From NCBI GenBank assembly GCA_000818945.1, contig KN805413.1, forward strand, positions 231,597 to 295,596: a stretch of 64,000 bases of DNA. Reading direction: 5' to 3'. Source of the DNA: Schizochytrium sp. CCTCC M209059 (taxonomy: Eukaryota > Sar > Bigyra > Thraustochytrida > Thraustochytriidae). Both the position numbers and the translations under genes were made by a program. Numbering within the stretch: the first letter of the stretch is position 1; each line of letters begins with the position of its first letter. Shown here one piece after another: positions 57,501-64,000 of the stretch. The notes beneath the pieces are model-generated. The model worked only from the letters and a program-made list of their open reading frames with translations, was not told the DNA's origin and made no database searches.

Positions 57501-57568
57501 TTGTCTCCCACAAGAGCTTCTTCCTCCGTGAGTGAGGACTCTCGGAGGGACCCGGAGACTTCCGGCAT
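48557..57568 (-). CDS. Giant nine-TM protein with large cysteine-rich ectodomain
   Basis: About 3,003 residues from the ATG at 57566-57568; a longer frame would need a TTG. Residues 1-155 are a soluble basic/acidic N-terminus. Nine hydrophobic helices follow, about residues 162-590. Between the seventh and eighth lies a Cys-containing loop with CVNLACC. An odd TM number places the remainder on the other side from the N-terminus, presumably outside. The ectodomain has, in order: six DVDCGG-type repeats (about 628-987), a long Thr/Pro/Ser-rich stalk (about 1363-1556), an EGF-like module (about 1746-1776), two Cys-rich modules of chitin-binding-like spacing (about 2186-2316), two PAN/apple-like regions (about 2465-2530 and 2720-2810), and a C-terminal region like a ricin-type lectin (CLTRTRW; HQAWTL). 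An adhesion or sensing role is inference. No orthologue recognised. Confidence 0.8.
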   Translation of the reverse strand: MPEVSGSLRESSLTEEEALVGDNSGTDDEHEDGTIPGNESNRAPRVQFDAGPRNSFTKAAAGASRNPPDSVAPSTWNDDKDSHNPRVKATKVVQGRWIRKVKGVRVAPAPLGAKVPVLKGHKSTPATGLSIYQIQRMKRHFGEEGTLHTEARKHIIERWTHTYLVLKLAIIAVMAVVLLFLGAFAEPLVSGRLVWVSGALLLFSTLIGIRGAMVVVRDIQRDDDGLETPGQRMLQVYFHIALAFVVLFLPFAIGLLRDPIGYEGDVLATLFEAGDALLWEEAKRLLFAAGFIGLIVALVILTSLQSVVKIVTFYEITQSFLETFSLTLIAFGILLIYLLLSLFKETQFLSSNEAETLVGVMDSRIILATICTVFVVGMSIIGFFAAWFESRRLLLFHAVGMAFLGMMIFTFGILILSLDWPAYIEGRCYQVVKTMSADWWMSALQCTKYGGTSIGALVEAFDDTTSTWVYLINGVGSAARCADSSQYAQAWEYAPITMANRTVDLVGCVNLACCSTLSSILSSMTFTIAFAFTLLLVGIFAVVFGDLWLRRETNKDTNNIKYFSRTRAFWILTMSTFLTLLAIIILTALLNGDLGRATEDLVLAEDIQQSVNKTSLLLPTGDDISPHSCSNQVRDGAETDIDCGGIEGQGGCSSEQRCRARQKCLEDSDCLTDLICDSHYQVCVLPPSNVTCSNGKRDVLETDVDCGGPSCPGCGNGQTCSSNADCYFLHCESGVCISCSDGIKNGDEADVDCGAQHCVQEASLDAWAEDAGQPTTSETFDNSQFRGPNGLCLSGARCSKGAQCEGGLCIEGSCASCSNGLLDGDETDVDCGGSHCQARCSAGATCSADSDCVSGTLCDAATSTCVWEANLTCAQDGVQNNDETDVDCGGEHNSCERCGESMQCSQNNDCASGICHVVNGTGFCSSCSNGIQDGDEAGVDCGGSMCASRCSVDDHCTSTSDCATGLFCWNEVNVDAAVQHYMQTHEVDSEATARAELATVFPSTGSCQVPFTLTIKALSPVFYMNTQVNYGDLFESEALSGLQLDGSSDTVADVSSSSSGGTRRRLMREREPRRRLRELASAANDGYVNSVATEEENTWPYLCNLTVQSALASTGTHFQIEDDGGATITTWNTSSQSGVDILIQHGDAFPLIYIVPTTCTDLRESEITTTWSVDASCESVNVESELEYGVASLLVPLTTSLAGYVRSSMCISDPSHVDCILITGVTVTLRSYRAGLCNNVMPAPLASCGDCVDFHYHQCVSDDAQACCYWEDSEEDNAAAISACLNDAEEFVQTETYTNQIPGLYFLSWPELYTDLSIASSHTVHIQFSKEGFQDHEAVITIPVGGMQFISDVYMEESGTDESVTDTSPTVAPTPPGLAYETASPTDAPVPTQTALPTTSPTSPVPGSPTSLPTFVATSSPTLTPTASPTESLSDSPTLSPTLWPSATPTVSPNAPVTSSPTLSPSATPTSSPTPAPNSLPISTPTLSPTSAPTLSPTLTPTTSPTSSPTAMPTSPTLRPTSSPTETPTKSPTAEPTSPTPAPTPKVSITPTTDPVVTISGLCSLTDVAMGVRRLQNLFDSVSEYDNVLSAYLEVVTMYIMEIDAVVDVSSTTEETACQLRCGTSCSTTCSAEATSVSATQSAVGIKTFETIRYGDDNVLASAIGTFESFQTDFLDAIGVDPSALSQVTKQTVVYASGSPNTANQYTTEVTVRKVLDWALSDRAAENAHDALFNGTDCNATTLFEVCGGTICNERGVCNPTTGLCECDEGYHGYQCQDTTWTFSRDCSWEKVYDQSKCIASYDIGSESFNEKFAVSGRLRYDRYGEPYAFYERLSDPSGFDAYSTFLEKFDSDGNLLHTDFTLHSTEAALEAGSAMWEFCDYGTNGVGFPGFCGPTSYRSTYWCSRLCTEDDPTVSFVSMTTDFQLYVCVQIDDGTIPSILNSTGTLSGSVMNEGGFAVAATIKLFKGTVDPASAQVATAFRETTTTSVDTDESPEDGDGTVSAAATSSLEVSSLCYPSESESVGTSSLVTSDFAFEDLPQGMYSLLVVPEDSLVYSEKLLTSISYSSEDIQVVVPSANVGSQLYLTFEYDRGDYGELELVVNFQISDEEDADECSIGISALEDGACACGDVQVASIASNALESNEGRFSQSIVINRLYLTVYRFFLRQRSTSSTTSSSDLTYRTDGRCGANFPLDNGRASQCPTEEILWDDGTTGLRPCCSQGGYCGSSERHCSCQLCMDYSVFMEDDWESKYRIDGACRDPLQPFDSDGTVAICPPDAVTWWDLVTEARPCCNADFQCGNSVADCTCSTCVDYRAFPNSSSNATTNATEPSASLVDLLQDSNAVVKIITVEGAETTISLPAAVEINFEVGENGDYDDASFVRLFCIDAQNESPSIHEYGAPRYFAFESEMMALDIGQCPGNSTCEFIAVSGIQANNELNGIFRRRYDVNEETYKAFPGYDISEACSTFASTITDSGTSPADCYSTCDASDACDGFVYRPIDESDSSRGFSCRYVNNISRCGGKFSSTDIAKITYVKTYGERLVPTKWYTHVDTLFSSDGQIHLYRDEPSALLGGMYTWFFDSNLNPDDGYLAFGVDAIGSGTPDGVVQWLVYSTAWTYPIFLAESPLTTLITTMTDSCDLSYPSLVKNFSSLACSCSGTGLASAYICSDEMACGTGQNDDHCRADPDALLDEGRYPYELQTHYQCGLGVDRSEMAYINFAAEDCDKNTAPKNGACRIHNGPVSQCKRICDKHPGKCAGFDYERTDEFVGGYNAYIAEEVDTGRCHFRTSSGMYFAGFNTMHDCYIRQARPDDGAICKPTKFPSDEPGTDFGCPPGFTYCGEGRYDPTQYTSCATDDATESCSTFQIRFAGTNYCLTRTRWSIRALQCDPEDPHQAWTLTAEGYLVGQGVRSQTEVFSNYYYTMGVNLSNSTSTAFVMDPTSQDFAGNFEPIKFRANDANELHGALDSDGTRLCFDADPVLGLEAGIHIYVLTSICAAFEMF
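52900..53480 (-). repeat. Thr/Pro/Ser-rich stalk repeat (TPSPT-type)
   Basis: Tandem repeats of about 12-24 bases coding SPT-x-x-PT units in the giant protein. Such stalks are usually O-glycosylated spacers. Confidence 0.9.
54607..55687 (-). repeat. Six DVDCGG cysteine-rich repeats
   Basis: Protein repeats of about 50-75 residues in the giant protein, each with C-NG--DGDETDVDCGG followed by C--C and C-----C. Variants include ETDIDCGG, EADVDCGA and EAGVDCGG. Confidence 0.9.
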
Positions 57569-57900
57569 TTGTCTGCACGTGACAGAGCCCCCAGGGCCAC
57601 CAGGCAATACGTGCTCTCGCTCCGGAGTAAACTATCGCTCGACTCGCGTGTCGAGGCCACCAAAGAGGGTTTGGCGTCGCCCTGGCGGAGACGCCACTTA
57701 TGGGGGGGGGGGGCTTCCCTTTTGGTATCGTTACACAATTGGTCAGTCACGTCTGCGGCCGGCAAATTCTAGTTGTGCACATTCGCTTGCCGGCAACCGC
57801 ACTTTGCTTCGCGGTGACTGACTGACTGACAAATTGACTGATTGACTGGCGTTATTGCGGGCCGCCTGGGCCAGGCTGGGCTTACTAGCTGGTAGTAGTA

Positions 57901-57949
57901 AACTGCCTGCCAGCCTGCCTGCCAGCCTGCCTGCCTGCCTGCCTGCTTG

Positions 57950-57989
<40 letters not shown>

Positions 57990-57990
57990 C
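57901..57990 (+). repeat. CCTG tetranucleotide microsatellite
   Basis: About 20 CCTG/TGCC units with a few AGCC and CTTG variants. Confidence 0.95.
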
Positions 57991-58869
57991 GTACAACTCG
58001 GTCTAAAAGGAGGGACTTGCACAGTGTGCCGCGCCGTTGCGAGTGTCTAATCTCGCTGTCTGAGCCAGCGCAGACGGATTGCGAAAGAAACCGTCACTAT
58101 ATCACTCAATCATTTGCCAATCGACGACTTGTCAGTGTGCGCGGTATAGTATGGATGGCTCGGGCCGTGCGCGCATCTGGCGTGCGTTTCGCTCAATTTT
58201 TTCCTCGTGGCCCATGCCATCCGTGCCAAGGCCTCACTACCAACACAGCCCACCAAGACTATGTCATACAGAGGGCACAGGGCGAATTGAGAGCAATCAC
58301 GCTTGACCAGCCTGACTATAAACGGAAGACGCATGCGCATTCGCGTCAAGCGATAGATTCGCTGCTTAAGCGCGTTTTCTTAAACCCACCTCAGCCTTTC
58401 ATGTGTCCGTTACAACGCGGAATTGCTAGAAATTAACCGTTATCCGAGAGACACGAGGTAAATTTTGTATCAAAGCCCATTGTTTGGGCTGGAATCACGA
58501 TCTCTCGGACCGGACAGACAACATCATCTCTTGCTCAAGGCCAGGAGAAGATTCGCGAAAGCACTGTCGGCAGCGCGAAAAATAGTTTGATTCATTTCAA
58601 TGATCTGGCGGAGAAAAATTGTATTGGTCTTGCGCATCGAGTTCAACAATACATGGCGACTTTCGGCTGCCGGTCCGCCGTGAAAATACCTGCCTGATTG
58701 ACTTAGAGGTTGTTTTTTTCCCCTCTCGCTGCCTTCGCTCATTCATTTACTCGCACCGCGTCGACACAGCTCTTTACTTCTCCTCTCCCCTTCTCCGTAA
58801 CGCCTCCATCGGTGTCTCCTCAGCTGTCTGTGTGTCTGTCCGTGTGTATGCAGAGATCCGCAGTGCAGG

Positions 58870-58898
58870 TGCAGTGCACTCGAGCGTAGTGCACTGCA
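58870..58898 (+). promoter_or_regulatory. Perfect 11-bp stem-loop
   Basis: Bases 58870-58880 and 58888-58898 are perfectly complementary, with a 7-base loop. It is roughly 900 bp before the FGAM synthase start. Function unknown; it may be a chance element or a protein-binding palindrome. Confidence 0.5.
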
Positions 58899-59085
58899 GG
58901 GCAGCGCTGATGACGCGGCGGAGACGGTAGCTTGAGAACGCGCTGGTGCAGATGCCTGCTTGCTTGCTTGCTTGCTTACTCTACAACCAGCCTCTTGTCC
59001 ATCCATCGACCACCTACCGACGTACCTATCTGTTCATCCTCGTTGGCCGGACGACCCTCGCTCAACGCATGACAGTCTCAGTGCA

Positions 59086-59292
59086 AGACAGGCCAAGACA
59101 AGCGAGACAAGCGAGACAAGACAAGCTCGATCAAGTAAGCCAAAACAAGCAAGCCAAGACAAGCCAAGACAAGACAAGACAAGCCCAGAAAAGCAAGACA
59201 AGCAAGACAAGACAAGACAAGACAAGACAAGACAAGACAAGACAAGACAAGACAAGACAAGACAAGACAAGACAAGACAAGACAAGACGAGA
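59086..59292 (+). repeat. GACAA pentanucleotide microsatellite
   Basis: A degenerate array from about 59086 and a nearly perfect run of about 16 GACAA units ending near 59290, then GACAAGA variants to about 59340. Confidence 0.95.
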
Positions 59293-59746
59293 CAAGAGAC
59301 AAGATAAGAGACAAGAGACAAGAGACAAGACACGCCACACCACAACAAGACGGACACCTCGAAGACCAAACCAGACCAGCCGAGACCAGACCGGCGAAGC
59401 AAAGTTAAGGGCATTCGGTCTTCCTTCTCCCTCGGCGGGAAGATCCTCCCATCCTCCCTCCCTTCCTTCCTTCCTTCCTCCCTTCCTTCCTGGGTCTTCA
59501 GAGCCACCGGTTGGCTGTTATCCATCCTCCTCGTGCCCTCCGCGTGTAGTATTTATTAGGCCTAGAGGGAGAGGAGCAGACGGACGCGCACAGAGAGAGA
59601 GAGAGAGGGAGGGAGAGAGCGGCTGGCGGGCAACGTTTGGCTGCAGGCGCAGCGGCAGCGGCAGACACGTTCCGGCAACGCGGCTCGCGAGCGAGCGGGG
59701 CGCGGCCTGAGCGCGAGGCAGCAGCGAAGCAGCAGCTGGCAGAGCG

Positions 59747-59774
59747 CGAGCGAGCGAGCGAGCGAGCGAGCGAG
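59747..59774 (+). repeat. GCGA microsatellite in the FGAM synthase leader
   Basis: About seven GCGA/GAGC units ending 23 bases before the start codon, probably transcribed. Confidence 0.9.
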
Positions 59775-59796
59775 GAAGGAGCAGGAGCAGGAGAAG

Positions 59797-62700
59797 ATGG
59801 CGGCCAACGATGCGAGCCGCGTGGTGCACATGTTCCGCACGCCGGCGATTGGAGGGCCCCAGCACGACGCCTTTCTGCGCAGCCTCGCGCAGGAGACCGG
59901 CACGCCCGAGATCGAGGAGCTGCTCACGGAGTTCAGGTACAACATCGAGACCGACGACCGCGACCTCACGGAGCAGGAGCTCACGCGCCTGAGCTGGCTC
60001 CTGAGCGAGACCTTTGAGCAGGAGCAGTTCGGCACGAGCACCTTTCTCCCCGGTAAGGGCACGCTCACGGTCGAGGTGGGCCCACGCCTGTCCTTCTCCA
60101 CGGCGTGGTCCTCGAATGCCGTCACCATCTGCCAGGCATGCGGCCTCGAGTGCATCCGCCGCATCGAGCGCTCCCGCCGCTACGAGTTCACCACCAAGAG
60201 CAAGAGCATCTCGGACGAGGAGCGCAAGGCCATCGAGAACGCCATCCATGACCGCATGACGGAATTCATCATCGACGAGCCCATCACCAGCTTTGCCCCC
60301 GACCAGGAGGCCCTCGCCGCTGCCGTCGGCACCCGCTGGATCCCCGTCATGGAACAGGGCCGCGCCGCGCTCCAGTCCATCAGCGAGGAACTCGGTCTGG
60401 CCTTTGACGACTGGGACCTCGACTTTTACACCAAGCTCTTCAAGGACAAGCTCGGCCGCGACCCGAGTGACGTCGAATGCTTTGACTTGGCCCAGTCCAA
60501 CTCGGAGCACTCCCGCCACTGGTTCTTCAGCGGCAAAATGGTCATTGACGGCACCGAGATGCCCTCGACGCTCTTCCAGATGGTCAAGGGCACCAACCCG
60601 GCGTGCTCCAAGACGAACCCGCAGCCGAACAACTCAGTCATCGCCTTTCACGACAACTCGTCGGCGATCCGTGGCTTTCCTGTGCGCGCCATCATGCCGT
60701 CGATCGAGTCCAAGGAGGATGGCAAGGAGGCCGAGCCCTCCCCGTATGCCGTCAAGGACGTCGAGATGCACGGTATCCTCACCGCCGAAACGCACAACTT
60801 TCCCTGCGGTGTGGCCCCTTTCCCCGGTGCCGAGACCGGCACGGGCGGCCGGATCCGTGACGTGCACGCCACGGGCCGCGGCGCCCTCGTTGTCGCCGGT
60901 ACCTCGTCGTACTGCGTTGGCAACCTGCGCATTCCGGGCTACGAGCAGCCCTGGGAGGACGCCGACTTTGAATACCCGTCGAACATGGCGCGCCCTCTCC
61001 AGATCGAGATCGAGGCAAGCAACGGCGCCTCCGACTATGGCAACAAGTTTGGCGAACCCGTCATTAGCGGATACACGCGTTCCTTCGGCATGCGTCTCCC
61101 GAACGGCGAGCGCCGTGAGTGGATCAAGCCTATCATGATGAGCTCTGGCGTTGGTCTCCTCGACGGTCGCCACGTGACCAAGGGCGAGCCCGAAAAGGGC
61201 ATGGTGGTTGTCAAGGTCGGCGGACCCGCGTACCGCATTGGCATGGGTGGTGGCGCCGCCTCGAGCCGCGTGCAGGACGCCAAGACGGCCGACCTCGACT
61301 TTAACGCTGTCCAGCGCGGCGACGCTGAGATGGAGAACAAGATGAACCGCGTCATTCGCGCCTGCGTCGAGCTCGGTGACAAGAACCCCATTGTGAGCAT
61401 TCACGATCAGGGCGCCGGCGGCAACGGCAACGTGCTCAAGGAGATCTCCGAGCCCGCGGGCGCCGAGCTCTTCCTCCGTCGCCTGCCTCAGGGCGATAAG
61501 ACGATGACCGCGCTGGAGCTTTGGGGTGCAGAGTACCAGGAGAACTGCGCGCTTCTCATTCGTGCCGAGCACAAGCCTCTCTTTGAGCGCATCTGCGCCC
61601 GAGAGAACATGCCCTTTGCCTTTCTTGGTGAGATCACCGGCGATAGCATTGTCCGCGTTCATGACGAGCGCGACGGCTCGACACCCGTGAACCTTCACCT
61701 CGACGATGTTCTGGGCAAAATGCCACAAAAGACTTTTACCTCGGAGCGCGCCGAGAACAAGCTTGAGGCCCTCAATCTCGATGGCGTCGAGTTCTCGGAG
61801 GCCCTTGATCGCGTGCTGCGCCTGCTGCAGATTGGCTCAAAGCGCTTCCTTACGACCAAGGTCGATCGCTCCGTGACTGGCCTTATCGCGCAGCAGCAGT
61901 GCGTTGGCCCGCTCCACACCCCGCTCGCTGACGTCGGCATCATTGCGCAAACGCACTTCCCGGACGCGAACGGCAAGTTCACCGGTGTTGCCACGGCCAT
62001 TGGCGAGCAGCCCATCAAGGGTCTCGTCTCCGCTGGCGCCATGGCGCGCATGACCGTGGCGGAATCGCTCACCAACCTGGTCTTCGCCAAGGTCTCCGCC
62101 CTCGAGGACGTCAAGTGCTCGGCCAACTGGATGTGGGCCGCCAAGCTTGCGGGCGAGGGTGCCGCCATGTACGATGCCTGCGAGGCCATGTGCAAGGTTA
62201 TGCACGAGGTCGGTATTGCCGTCGATGGCGGCAAGGATTCCTTGTCCATGGCCGCCAAGGCTGGCGATGAGGTTGTCAAGTGCCCTGGCCAGCTCGCCAT
62301 CTCCGTCTACGCCATGTGCCCCGACGTGACGCTCACGGCCACTCCTGACCTCAAGCGCGTCGATGAGCCGTCGCGGCTCGTGCACATTGCCATCAGCGAG
62401 GGTGGCCGTCTTGGTGGCTCTGCGCTCGCGCAAGTCTACAAGCAGATTGGCGACTCGGCGCCTGATCTCGACGATCCGTCCAAGCTCGTCGCTGCTTTTA
62501 ACGCCACCCAGGAGGCGCTCGAGGCGCGCCAGATCCTCGCCGGCCACGACATCTCCGACGGTGGTCTCATCACGTGCGTTCTGGAGATGGCCTTTGCCGG
62601 AAACCTTGGTCTCGACATTACGGTTCCGTCCAAGCATGGCGTTCTCGCCGACCTCTTTGCCGAGGAGGCCGGTCTTGTTCTCCAAGTTGCGGAGAGCCAC

Positions 62701-63864
62701 CTCGAGGCCGTCAAGGGCCGCTTTGAGGCGGCTGGCGTCACGTGCACGGACCTTGGTGCCGTCGTTACGGACGCCCAGACGTTGGCCATCAAGTACGAGG
62801 GCGCCGATCTCTTTGCCGCGCAGAGCTCAATGACGCACTGGCGTGATGTCTGGGAGGCTACAAGCTTCCGTCTCGATAAGCTCCAGGCCAACCCGGCCTG
62901 CGTGGAGTCGGAGATGACGGGCTTGAAGGACCGCACCCTTCCGCCCTGGAAGGTTTCCTTTGATGTTGAGCCTGAGGCCGCGCACCAGGCCAAGGTTCTC
63001 TCGCAATTGGCGTCCAGCACGACGAGCAAGCCTCGTGTCGCCGTTCTGCGCGAGGAGGGCTCGAACGGCGACCGTGAAATGGCCGCCGCCTTCACGGCTG
63101 CTGGCTTTGAGGCGTGGGATGTCGCCGTGGCAGATCTGAAGCTAGGCAAGGTCAAGTTGGCCGACTTTCAAGGCATTGCCTTTGTGGGTGGCTTTAGCTA
63201 CGCCGACGTCATGGACAGCGCCAAGGGCTGGGCCGGCGTCATTCGCTTCAACGAGGCCGTGTGGAATGAGTTTCAGACCTTTTACCAGCGCCCTGACACA
63301 TTCAGTCTCGGTGTCTGCAACGGCTGCCAGCTTATGGCGCTGCTCGGCTGGGTACCGGGTCTTGACGAGACCTACAACCAGTCGACGCACGATGTGAACT
63401 GGGAGAAGCAGCCTCGCTTCGTGCACAACGCTTCAGGTCGCTACGAGTCCCGCTTTGTCTCGGTCAAGGTGCGCGAAGACAATGGCACGATGATGTTCAA
63501 GGGCATGGAGGGCTCCGTTCTCGGTGTGTGGGTTGCTCACGGCGAGGGCCGTGCTCACTTCCCCGACGAGGCCGTGATGAAGTCGGTTCTCGAGCAGGGT
63601 CAGGCCCCGCTTCGCTACGTCGACGACGCTGGCGAGGAGACCGAGGCGTACCCGTTCAACCCGAACGGCTCCCCCAAGGGTGTTACGGCACTCGCCTCGG
63701 CGAACGGCCGTCATCTGGCGCTCATGCCGCATCCGGAACGCGCCTGCCGCATGTGGCAGTGGCCCTGGAAGCCGACGGGCGAGTCCTGGACGCAGGCTGA
63801 GCTTTCCACGTCGCCCTGGGCTAAGATGTTCAACAATGCCTACCACTTCGCGACGTCAAGCTAA
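59797..63864 (+). CDS. PFAS: Phosphoribosylformylglycinamidine (FGAM) synthase
   Basis: A 1,355-residue single-chain FGAM synthase (PurL-type), the fourth step of de novo purine synthesis: FGAR + ATP + glutamine to FGAM + ADP + phosphate + glutamate. The order is normal: an N-terminal PurS-like region, a linker with SNSEHSRHWFF, a first AIRS pair with AETHNFP, GTGGRIRD and the Gly-rich VGGPAYRIGMGGGAASS, a second AIRS pair with DGGKDSLSMAAK and GHDISDGG, and a C-terminal class I glutamine amidotransferase. Its nucleophile is Cys1174 in GVCNGCQ, with His1312 and Glu1314 in MPHPER. All key residues are present and the length is normal for bacterial-like or eukaryotic enzymes. Codon choice is strongly G/C at third positions, more than in neighbouring disordered proteins, suggesting high expression. 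It is cytosolic. The ATG has A at -3. Confidence 0.97.
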   Translation: MAANDASRVVHMFRTPAIGGPQHDAFLRSLAQETGTPEIEELLTEFRYNIETDDRDLTEQELTRLSWLLSETFEQEQFGTSTFLPGKGTLTVEVGPRLSFSTAWSSNAVTICQACGLECIRRIERSRRYEFTTKSKSISDEERKAIENAIHDRMTEFIIDEPITSFAPDQEALAAAVGTRWIPVMEQGRAALQSISEELGLAFDDWDLDFYTKLFKDKLGRDPSDVECFDLAQSNSEHSRHWFFSGKMVIDGTEMPSTLFQMVKGTNPACSKTNPQPNNSVIAFHDNSSAIRGFPVRAIMPSIESKEDGKEAEPSPYAVKDVEMHGILTAETHNFPCGVAPFPGAETGTGGRIRDVHATGRGALVVAGTSSYCVGNLRIPGYEQPWEDADFEYPSNMARPLQIEIEASNGASDYGNKFGEPVISGYTRSFGMRLPNGERREWIKPIMMSSGVGLLDGRHVTKGEPEKGMVVVKVGGPAYRIGMGGGAASSRVQDAKTADLDFNAVQRGDAEMENKMNRVIRACVELGDKNPIVSIHDQGAGGNGNVLKEISEPAGAELFLRRLPQGDKTMTALELWGAEYQENCALLIRAEHKPLFERICARENMPFAFLGEITGDSIVRVHDERDGSTPVNLHLDDVLGKMPQKTFTSERAENKLEALNLDGVEFSEALDRVLRLLQIGSKRFLTTKVDRSVTGLIAQQQCVGPLHTPLADVGIIAQTHFPDANGKFTGVATAIGEQPIKGLVSAGAMARMTVAESLTNLVFAKVSALEDVKCSANWMWAAKLAGEGAAMYDACEAMCKVMHEVGIAVDGGKDSLSMAAKAGDEVVKCPGQLAISVYAMCPDVTLTATPDLKRVDEPSRLVHIAISEGGRLGGSALAQVYKQIGDSAPDLDDPSKLVAAFNATQEALEARQILAGHDISDGGLITCVLEMAFAGNLGLDITVPSKHGVLADLFAEEAGLVLQVAESHLEAVKGRFEAAGVTCTDLGAVVTDAQTLAIKYEGADLFAAQSSMTHWRDVWEATSFRLDKLQANPACVESEMTGLKDRTLPPWKVSFDVEPEAAHQAKVLSQLASSTTSKPRVAVLREEGSNGDREMAAAFTAAGFEAWDVAVADLKLGKVKLADFQGIAFVGGFSYADVMDSAKGWAGVIRFNEAVWNEFQTFYQRPDTFSLGVCNGCQLMALLGWVPGLDETYNQSTHDVNWEKQPRFVHNASGRYESRFVSVKVREDNGTMMFKGMEGSVLGVWVAHGEGRAHFPDEAVMKSVLEQGQAPLRYVDDAGEETEAYPFNPNGSPKGVTALASANGRHLALMPHPERACRMWQWPWKPTGESWTQAELSTSPWAKMFNNAYHFATSS

Positions 63865-64000
63865 AAAAACGTGAAGAATGGCATTCTCACCACCCCACTC
63901 CATCCCTACAAGGCTTTGTGTGTTTCTGTGTGCGAAAGGCAAAGATGGGAAGAAGGTGATGATTTTCATGCCAAGATAACATACGACACGCCACATCCCC

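Larger units (their letters stand above)
57569..59796. other. 2.2 kb repeat-rich divergent intergenic region
   Basis: No credible gene. It separates the giant nine-TM gene from FGAM synthase and should hold both promoters. A run of eleven Gs lies near 57702-57712, TGAC-type repeats at about 57817-57850, and the arrays and stem-loop listed separately. Open stretches are short, microsatellite-derived or overlapping. Confidence 0.6.

Noticed and set aside
58870..58898. Stem-loop as a bacterial-type terminator
   Set aside because: No T-run follows and the context is eukaryotic and intergenic, so only a palindrome is reported.
59090..59340. GACAA array as telomere-like repeat
   Set aside because: The unit is not a G-rich telomere unit and the array is internal with unique DNA on both sides.
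60634..61728. Minus-strand 364-residue open frame
   Set aside because: Antisense to FGAM synthase, whose G/C-ending codons keep the opposite frame open.
1..64000. tRNA, rRNA, CRISPR or intact transposon
   Set aside because: No cloverleaf with plausible A/B boxes, rRNA stretch, spaced direct-repeat array or transposase/integrase/reverse transcriptase domain was found by reading; a tRNAscan or RepeatMasker run could overturn this.

Overview
The window looks like nuclear DNA of a free-living, intron-poor protist. The best guess is a thraustochytrid (Labyrinthulomycetes, Stramenopiles), inferred from the kind of content and not from any marker gene. Every recognisable gene reads as one long uninterrupted frame with a eukaryotic start context (usually A or G at -3). 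The proteins are eukaryotic: copine, paladin, a CEP164-like WW protein, TAZ zinc fingers, WW and PH domains, and a single-chain FGAM synthase. There are long low-complexity tracts (poly-Q, Ser-Glu, Thr-Pro), and spacers are full of microsatellites. No bacterial operons, tRNA, rRNA, CRISPR array or clear mobile element was found.

Layout. At 1-4355 is a 5'-truncated three-repeat paladin-type phosphatase. At 4847-11386 is a giant coiled-coil protein, meeting a CHY zinc-finger gene (11412-11747, minus) tail to tail. A copine (12191-13996) converges on a four-TM protein (14402-17116, minus). Next come a secreted type I protein of repeated beta-sandwich modules (18146-21010) and an epoxide hydrolase (21581-22999), which converges on a membrane fatty-acid desaturase without cytochrome b5 (23333-24604, minus). 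A 2.1 kb spacer with an assembly gap in a poly-G tract follows. An unknown disordered protein (26712-28574) converges on a small membrane-anchored VPxG-motif protein (28891-29934, minus). The interval 29935-33767 has no credible gene and is repeat-rich.

The right half is denser: an unknown poly-Q protein (33768-35249), a triple-WW/PH adaptor (35381-36646, minus), a poly-Q protein possibly related to CFAP97 (37166-38662), a TAZ zinc-finger protein (39266-40906), a CEP164-like distal-appendage candidate (41037-45587, minus), an IQ/PH protein (46443-48422), and a ~3,000-residue nine-TM surface protein with a huge cysteine-rich ectodomain (48557-57568, minus). A 2.2 kb repeat-rich spacer leads to FGAM synthase of purine synthesis (59797-63864).

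Themes. Several genes suit a flagellated cell (CEP164-like, possible CFAP97-like, giant coiled coil). Others suit membrane and phosphoinositide signalling (paladin, copine, PH proteins), the cell surface or wall (beta-sandwich ectodomain and the giant receptor-like protein) and lipid metabolism (desaturase, epoxide hydrolase). They are not an operon and any functional link is inference. Genes alternate strands, and convergent stops are often only 25 to 135 bp apart. The most interesting object is the giant nine-TM ectodomain protein. Five frames (desaturase, four-TM protein, VPxG protein, unknown poly-Q protein, IQ/PH protein) and the giant protein could be extended upstream only through non-ATG codons, so the starts here are the first in-frame ATGs.
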